The position numbers and the translations under genes were made by a program. 64,000 nucleotides of DNA, taken from the NCBI GenBank assembly GCA_033283335.1, contig JAWMQP010000009.1:128754-192753 (forward strand), in the 5' to 3' direction. The notes below the pieces were generated by a model that was not told the origin of the DNA, ran no database searches, and saw nothing but the letters and a program-made list of their open reading frames with translations. The stretch is from Pseudomaricurvus sp033283335. Its GTDB lineage: Bacteria > Pseudomonadota > Gammaproteobacteria > Pseudomonadales > Cellvibrionaceae. Below are positions 59,848-64,000 of this stretch, one piece after another. The first letter of the stretch is position 1. Each line of letters begins with the position of its first letter.

Positions 59848-62433
59848 TTGAGTAAACGCAAAAGCGTCGTCAAAGACCCCCACCAGGCCCGCGAGGCCGA
59901 AAAGTACGAAAACCCCATCCCCAGCCGGGAATACATCCTGCAGGTGCTCGAACAAGCCAAGGGGCCCATGACCCACGAGGCCTTGTGCGAGGTCTTGAAC
60001 CTGCACGACGAAGACTCCATTGAGGCGTTGCGACGCCGCCTGATCGCCATGTCCCGCGATGGCCAGTTACTCAGCAACCGCAAGAACGGTTTTGGTGTAT
60101 TGAACAAAATGGATCTGATTCGCGGCCGGGTACAGGGGCATAAGGATGGGTTCGGCTTTGTGGTGCCTGCCGAAGGCGGCGATGACCTGTATCTGAGCTT
60201 CAAGCAGATGCGGCGAGTGTTCGATGGCGACGAGGTGCTGGTGCGTGAAACCGGCCGCGACTTCAAAGGCCGGCGCGAGGGCAGCATTGTCGAAGTGCTG
60301 TCCCACAACACCCATCAGGTGGTGGGGCGGTTTTTCAGTGAGAGCGGCATCTACTTCGTGCGTCCCGATAATGCGCGCCTGTCTCACGATCTGTTGATCG
60401 CCCCGGAGGCCATCGGCAAGGCCCGCCGCGGCCAGTTTGTGGTGGCGGAAGTGTTGCAGCAGCCGGGTCGCAATAACCCGCCGGCTGGACGTATTCTGGA
60501 AGTACTGGGTGATCATATGGCACCGGGTATGGAAATTGATGTGGCCATTCGCTCCCACGGCCTGCCGCATTTGTGGCCCAGTGACGTGCAGGCTGAGGCC
60601 CGCGCCCTGTCCACGGAAGTGGCGGAAGCCGACAAGCAGCAGCGCGTGGATCTGCGCAAGCTGCCGTTTGTCACCATCGATGGTGAAGACGCCCGTGACT
60701 TCGATGACGCCGTCTTCTGTGAGACGAAAAAATCCGGCGGTTGGCGCCTGTATGTGGCGATTGCCGATGTCTCCCACTATGTGAAGCTTGGCAGCGCCCT
60801 GGATCGAGAGGCTCAGGAGCGGGGCACCTCGGTGTATTTCCCCGACTATGTGCTGCCGATGCTGCCTGAAGCCCTGTCCAACGGCCTCTGTTCGCTCAAC
60901 CCCAAGGTGGATCGCCTGGCCATGGTGTGCGAGATGACCATCGCCGCCAGTGGCCGTGTCAGCGGCTATCAGTTCTACGAGGCGGTGATTCATTCTCACG
61001 CCCGCTTGACCTACACCCAGGTGGGGGAAGCGTTGCAACTGGTCGGTCCCGAGAAACTGAGCCTGGGCAGTAAGATCCTGTCCAAGCTGGGCCTGAAAGG
61101 CAAGAAGACGCCACTGCCCGCCGAGCACCCGGTGGCCCCGGTACTGCCACAGATTCTGACACTGCACGATCTCTACAAAACCCTGCGCGCCGAGCGCACC
61201 GAGCGCGGTGCCATTGATTTTGAAACCACCGAAACCCGCATTCTGTTTGATGACAACCGCAAGATCGATCAGATCGTGCCGGTGGTGCGCAACGACGCCC
61301 ACAAGCTGATCGAGGAGTGCATGCTGGCAGCCAACGTCTGCGCCGCCCGCTTCCTGGAAAAACACGAGTTGCCGGGACTCTATCGGGTGCATGAGAGCCC
61401 GAAAGAAGAAAAACTGGAAAACCTGCGCGAGTTCCTGGGCGAGCTGGGGCTGGGCGTGTCCAAGGGCAAGGGCCAACCGTCGCCGGCCGATTACCAGGCG
61501 TTGTTGCAATCCATTGAGGGACGCAGCGATGCCCACCTGATCCAGACCGTGCTGCTGCGCAGCATGAACCAGGCGGTCTACCAGCCCGACAACAAGGGCC
61601 ACTTTGGTCTCGCCTACACCGCCTACGCCCACTTTACCTCGCCTATCCGGCGCTACCCGGATCTGTTGGTGCATCGGGCCATTCGCCATGTGGTGCGCTC
61701 CGACATGCCAACGCGTCAGGTGCAAAGGGTCGAGGGTGCCAAGCCCATTCCAAAAAGCAAAATTTACCCTTACAGCTTTGCCGATATGCTGGCCTTCGGT
61801 GAGCGCTGCTCGCTGACCGAGCGCCGCGCCGACGACGCCACCCGCGATGTGGTGAGTTGGCTGAAATGCGAATACCTGCAGGATCACGTTGGCGATGTGT
61901 TCGACGGCGTGGTGGCCGCGGCCACCAGTTTTGGCCTGTTTGTGGAACTTAAGGACCTGTACGTTGAAGGTCTGGTGCACATCACCAATTTGCCCCACGA
62001 CTACTATCACTACGAGGCGGCGCAGCACCGCCTGATCGGTGAACGCACTCGCCAGGTATTTCGCCTCGGCGATGAGCTGGTGGTGCGGGTGGCCCGGGTT
62101 GAGCTGGATGACCGCAAGGTGGATCTGGAGCTGGTGGACATCAAAAAAACAGCGCGCAAGCGCTCCGCCGGTGGTGGCATTGATACCCGCAGCAATCGAC
62201 GCCGGTTGGCTGAGCTGAGTGGCGATGGGGATGACCGCAAGGGCAAAAGCAACGCTAAGTCCGGCAAATCCTCGAATCGCAATTCGTCCCGGGGCCAGTC
62301 GGCCAGCAGCAAGTCCGAGCGTCAATCGACCAGTAACAACAGCGCGAAAAAAACCAAGAAGACGCCCAGCAAGGGTAACCGGGTGCGCAAGGCCAAAGCG
62401 GCGAAATCCTCAAGTCGCCCGAAAAAGCGTTAA
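59848..62433 (+). CDS. rnr: Ribonuclease R (3'-5' exoribonuclease)
   Basis: RNase R degrades structured RNA, including rRNA and stable mRNA, under stress. The product is 861 residues. A helix-turn-helix N-terminus (EAEKYENPIPSREYIL) is followed by two cold-shock domains and the RNB domain with the metal-binding cluster DARDFDDAV (D281, D284, D286, D287). FTSPIRRYPDLLVHR closes RNB. An S1 domain (about 650-735) and a Lys/Ser-rich tail (740-861) follow. The start is TTG 59848, placed by AGGAT and the family N-terminus. rlmB follows after 45 bp, as in most gammaproteobacteria. Confidence 0.96.
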   Translation: MSKRKSVVKDPHQAREAEKYENPIPSREYILQVLEQAKGPMTHEALCEVLNLHDEDSIEALRRRLIAMSRDGQLLSNRKNGFGVLNKMDLIRGRVQGHKDGFGFVVPAEGGDDLYLSFKQMRRVFDGDEVLVRETGRDFKGRREGSIVEVLSHNTHQVVGRFFSESGIYFVRPDNARLSHDLLIAPEAIGKARRGQFVVAEVLQQPGRNNPPAGRILEVLGDHMAPGMEIDVAIRSHGLPHLWPSDVQAEARALSTEVAEADKQQRVDLRKLPFVTIDGEDARDFDDAVFCETKKSGGWRLYVAIADVSHYVKLGSALDREAQERGTSVYFPDYVLPMLPEALSNGLCSLNPKVDRLAMVCEMTIAASGRVSGYQFYEAVIHSHARLTYTQVGEALQLVGPEKLSLGSKILSKLGLKGKKTPLPAEHPVAPVLPQILTLHDLYKTLRAERTERGAIDFETTETRILFDDNRKIDQIVPVVRNDAHKLIEECMLAANVCAARFLEKHELPGLYRVHESPKEEKLENLREFLGELGLGVSKGKGQPSPADYQALLQSIEGRSDAHLIQTVLLRSMNQAVYQPDNKGHFGLAYTAYAHFTSPIRRYPDLLVHRAIRHVVRSDMPTRQVQRVEGAKPIPKSKIYPYSFADMLAFGERCSLTERRADDATRDVVSWLKCEYLQDHVGDVFDGVVAAATSFGLFVELKDLYVEGLVHITNLPHDYYHYEAAQHRLIGERTRQVFRLGDELVVRVARVELDDRKVDLELVDIKKTARKRSAGGGIDTRSNRRRLAELSGDGDDRKGKSNAKSGKSSNRNSSRGQSASSKSERQSTSNNSAKKTKKTPSKGNRVRKAKAAKSSSRPKKR

Positions 62434-62478
62434 CCCCTGAGTTCACATTAAACAGAGATATAATAGCAGAGAGTCATC

Positions 62479-63216
62479 GTGGCTAAGTTGGAACCCGTTT
62501 ATGGCCTGCACGCGGTGCAGGCGCTGTTAAAGAGTGCGCCCCAGCGCGTCAATGAAATCCTGGTGCTGCAGGGACGCCACGACCAGCGCCTGCAAAAAGT
62601 GCTGGCGGCGGCCGAGAAGGCCGAAATTCGTGTGCGCCAGGTGTCGCGCAAAGAGCTGGACAAGCTAGTGGACGGCAATCACCAGGGCGTGGTGGCCATG
62701 AGCTTTCCGGGTGAATTGCACGATGAGAAATTTCTCTACCAGTTGATCGAAAAGCTGCAGGACAATCCCTTCCTGCTGGTGCTCGACGGCGTCACCGACC
62801 CGCACAACCTGGGCGCCTGCCTGCGCACCGCCGAAGCCGCCGGTGTGCACGCCGTCATTGCTCCCAAAGATAACTCCGCCAGCCTCACACCCACCGCTCG
62901 CAAAGTATCCTGCGGCGCGGCCGAAGTGTTGCCCTATATCCCGGTCACCAACCTGGCCCGCTGCCTGCGACAACTGCAGGAACTGGGGGTGTGGATCATC
63001 GGCACCGCCGGCGAAGCCGAACAGTCGGTGTACCAGCAGGATCTGAAAGGCCCGATCGCTCTTGTCATGGGCGCCGAAGGCCCGGGCATGCGCCGCCTCA
63101 CCCGCGAGTGCTGCGACGGCCTGATCAATATCCCCATGGCCGGCGAAGTCAGCAGTTTGAACGTGTCGGTGGCCACCGGCGTGTGTTTGTTCGAAGCGGT
63201 GCGGCAGCGCAGCTGA
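62479..63216 (+). CDS. rlmB: 23S rRNA (guanosine-2251-2'-O)-methyltransferase
   Basis: RlmB is a SPOUT methyltransferase that modifies G2251 in the peptidyl-transferase P loop. The 245-residue product has the substrate-binding N-terminus (VYGLHAVQALLKSAPQRVN) and SpoU motifs: NLGACLRTAEAAGVHAVIAP, LVMGAEGPGMRRLTRE and IPMAGEVSSLNVSVATG. The GTG start is 45 bp after rnr. In many relatives rpsF follows; here the next sequence is a low-GC region with an orphan gene. Confidence 0.96.
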   Translation: MAKLEPVYGLHAVQALLKSAPQRVNEILVLQGRHDQRLQKVLAAAEKAEIRVRQVSRKELDKLVDGNHQGVVAMSFPGELHDEKFLYQLIEKLQDNPFLLVLDGVTDPHNLGACLRTAEAAGVHAVIAPKDNSASLTPTARKVSCGAAEVLPYIPVTNLARCLRQLQELGVWIIGTAGEAEQSVYQQDLKGPIALVMGAEGPGMRRLTRECCDGLINIPMAGEVSSLNVSVATGVCLFEAVRQRS

Positions 63217-63512
63217 ACCGTGTAAATTCTGGCGGTTGGCATTTACTGCAAATGCAGTTTTAATAGACGCCAGCCGTCAGGCTTATCAACAGGGATGAAT
63301 CACCCGCTGTTCAGTGGGGTGACAAGGGGCGGAGAGGTCCTGTCTGAAAGTTTACCTGTGGATATATGTCAGGCTGACGTGTTTGATTGCGTCAGATTGG
63401 TGTAATGCATTGATTTGAGTGGATATAGAGAAATTAAGTCTGGGGATATACATCACCAAGACGTATTTAAACATGTCCCCAAGACGTTGAAGAACAATGT
63501 TACGAGGATACT
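63217..63512. other. AT-rich region between rlmB and a small orphan gene
   Basis: A weak terminator-like hairpin follows rlmB: ACTGCA at 63245-63250, TGCAGT at 63253-63258 and TTTT after it, within outer arms CTGGCG at 63229-63234 and CGCCAG at 63268-63273. GGGGATA near 63443 and TGTCCCC near 63475 form another inverted pair before the orphan gene. No gene is supported. Confidence 0.4.
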
Positions 63513-63866
63513 ATGAAAAAATTAACTTATTTAGTGATATCAGTGGTGGTCTCATTCCCGGCATTTGGTTCTTCTTGGACAGAAGAGTCGAAGTCGATAA
63601 TGACCAATGAATGTGCAGAATCTTCTGCTATTAAGAATATGCCTGCTAACGTGGATTATTTTGAAAAGCAAAACAATGTAGTGATTGAAAATGGTAGCGA
63701 AGAATATAATGCTATTAAGTTGTCACTAATTAATCATTTTTTGATCCCTTGTGAGTGCATTACAAATTTTGTGGTCTCTAGGTATCATCCAAAGGAAATT
63801 GAAAAGCAAACTATACAGTCTAGAAAACAGCTTGCGGCAGAAGGTTGGTCGCAATGCTACAAATGA
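63513..63866 (+). CDS. Small exported orphan protein of unknown function
   Basis: The 117-residue product has a signal peptide (KLTYLVISVVVSFPAFG). The mature part contains four cysteines (NECAES, IPCECI, SQCYK), which suits disulfide-bonded periplasmic proteins. GAGG precedes the ATG. The coding sequence is visibly more AT-rich than all other genes in this window, with a run of codons ending in A or T, a sign of recent transfer. It sits next to an IS110-type remnant. No family is recognised. Confidence 0.65.
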   Translation: MKKLTYLVISVVVSFPAFGSSWTEESKSIMTNECAESSAIKNMPANVDYFEKQNNVVIENGSEEYNAIKLSLINHFLIPCECITNFVVSRYHPKEIEKQTIQSRKQLAAEGWSQCYK

Positions 63867-63908
63867 AAACTCGTAACAAGCGACTGTGGTGTCAACTCGA
63901 AATAAAAA

Positions 63909-64000
63909 TCAGTAAGCCCACTCGCAATTGTCCCGCACCATTGCGTTTAAAATAGTGATCATTTTTCGCATGCAGGCAACCAATGCAACCTTCTTATGCT
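63909..64000 (-). CDS. IS110-family transposase, C-terminal fragment (cut by window edge)
   Basis: Reading the minus strand from the edge gives HKKVALVACMRKMITILNAM followed by VRDNCEWAY and a stop at 63909-63911. Both the sequence and the short C-terminal tail after the Met-Arg-Lys segment match the extreme end of IS110/IS1111-type transposases, where MRKLLTILNA is typical. The rest lies outside the window, so completeness is unknown. Confidence 0.75.
   Translation of the reverse strand, partial: HKKVALVACMRKMITILNAMVRDNCEWAY

Noticed and set aside
60067..62325. A 752-codon minus-strand frame opposite rnr
   Set aside because: Its length comes from the GC bias of the rnr frame; no domain or start signal is seen, and rnr is unambiguous.
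1..64000. CRISPR arrays, prophage or secretion loci
   Set aside because: No regularly spaced repeats and no phage structural, integrase or secretion genes were found in the window.

Overview
The window looks like a chromosomal segment of a free-living, Gram-negative, marine-type gammaproteobacterium. The evidence is gammaproteobacterial core genes (fabA-fabB, rnr-rlmB, ssb, galU, ilvIH, a long-form leuA), a TonB-dependent receptor beside a TPR-sulfotransferase, several RND/MFS efflux systems and moderately high GC. The mix resembles the OM60/NOR5 (Halieaceae) or Cellvibrionales-like group; that placement is inference from gene content, not a database result. Gene density is high, with no phage and no CRISPR array. 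A truncated IS110-type transposase end lies at the right edge.

Layout. 0.4-2.7 kb: ilvI-ilvH, a terminator, then a ~169-bp inverted-repeat element. 3.0-9.1 kb: a Methyltransf_32-type methyltransferase, a divergent marR-emrA-emrB-like efflux operon, and a YajR-like MFS carrier. 9.4-11.7 kb: ssb, an RmlD-like protein without its catalytic Tyr/Lys, and a CsgD/LuxR-type regulator. 12-13.8 kb: fabA-fabB (unsaturated fatty acid synthesis). 14.2-16.5 kb: galU and phosphomannomutase (sugar nucleotides). 16.5-20.2 kb: a PuuB-like FAD oxidoreductase, a purine permease divergent from a purine phosphoribosyltransferase, and tRNA-Leu(CAG) with a near-consensus promoter.

20.3-35.4 kb is the most distinctive region. 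A LuxR regulator diverges from an AruH-like arginine:pyruvate transaminase. Facing it is an eight-gene minus-strand operon: TonB receptor, TPR-sulfotransferase, xylose-isomerase-like TIM barrel, AruI-like ThDP decarboxylase, D-2-hydroxyacid dehydrogenase, YjiH-type permease, Rieske oxygenase and OprP-like porin. A LysR gene diverges from its upstream end. Together these supply outer-membrane entry, inner-membrane uptake and several oxidative/decarboxylating steps. I read this as a catabolic module for an arginine-related or other amino/keto-acid compound; the substrate is unknown.

35.5-47.8 kb: a small membrane protein, a VOC-domain lipoprotein coupled to a 62-residue lipoprotein, a LysR regulator with OxyR architecture but a His cluster in its sensing loop, divergent from a beta-carbonic anhydrase and SulP transporter (probable inorganic-carbon module), two tandem paralogous exported amidohydrolases with an outer-membrane barrel, and several uncharacterised genes. 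47.8-56.4 kb: leuA, an Lrp/AsnC regulator, a TetR-RND efflux operon and yghU. 56.5-63.2 kb: a DUF2254 membrane protein, a ClsC-like phospholipase-D lipoprotein, rnr and rlmB. Past rlmB the sequence becomes AT-rich, with a small orphan exported protein and the IS110-type end.
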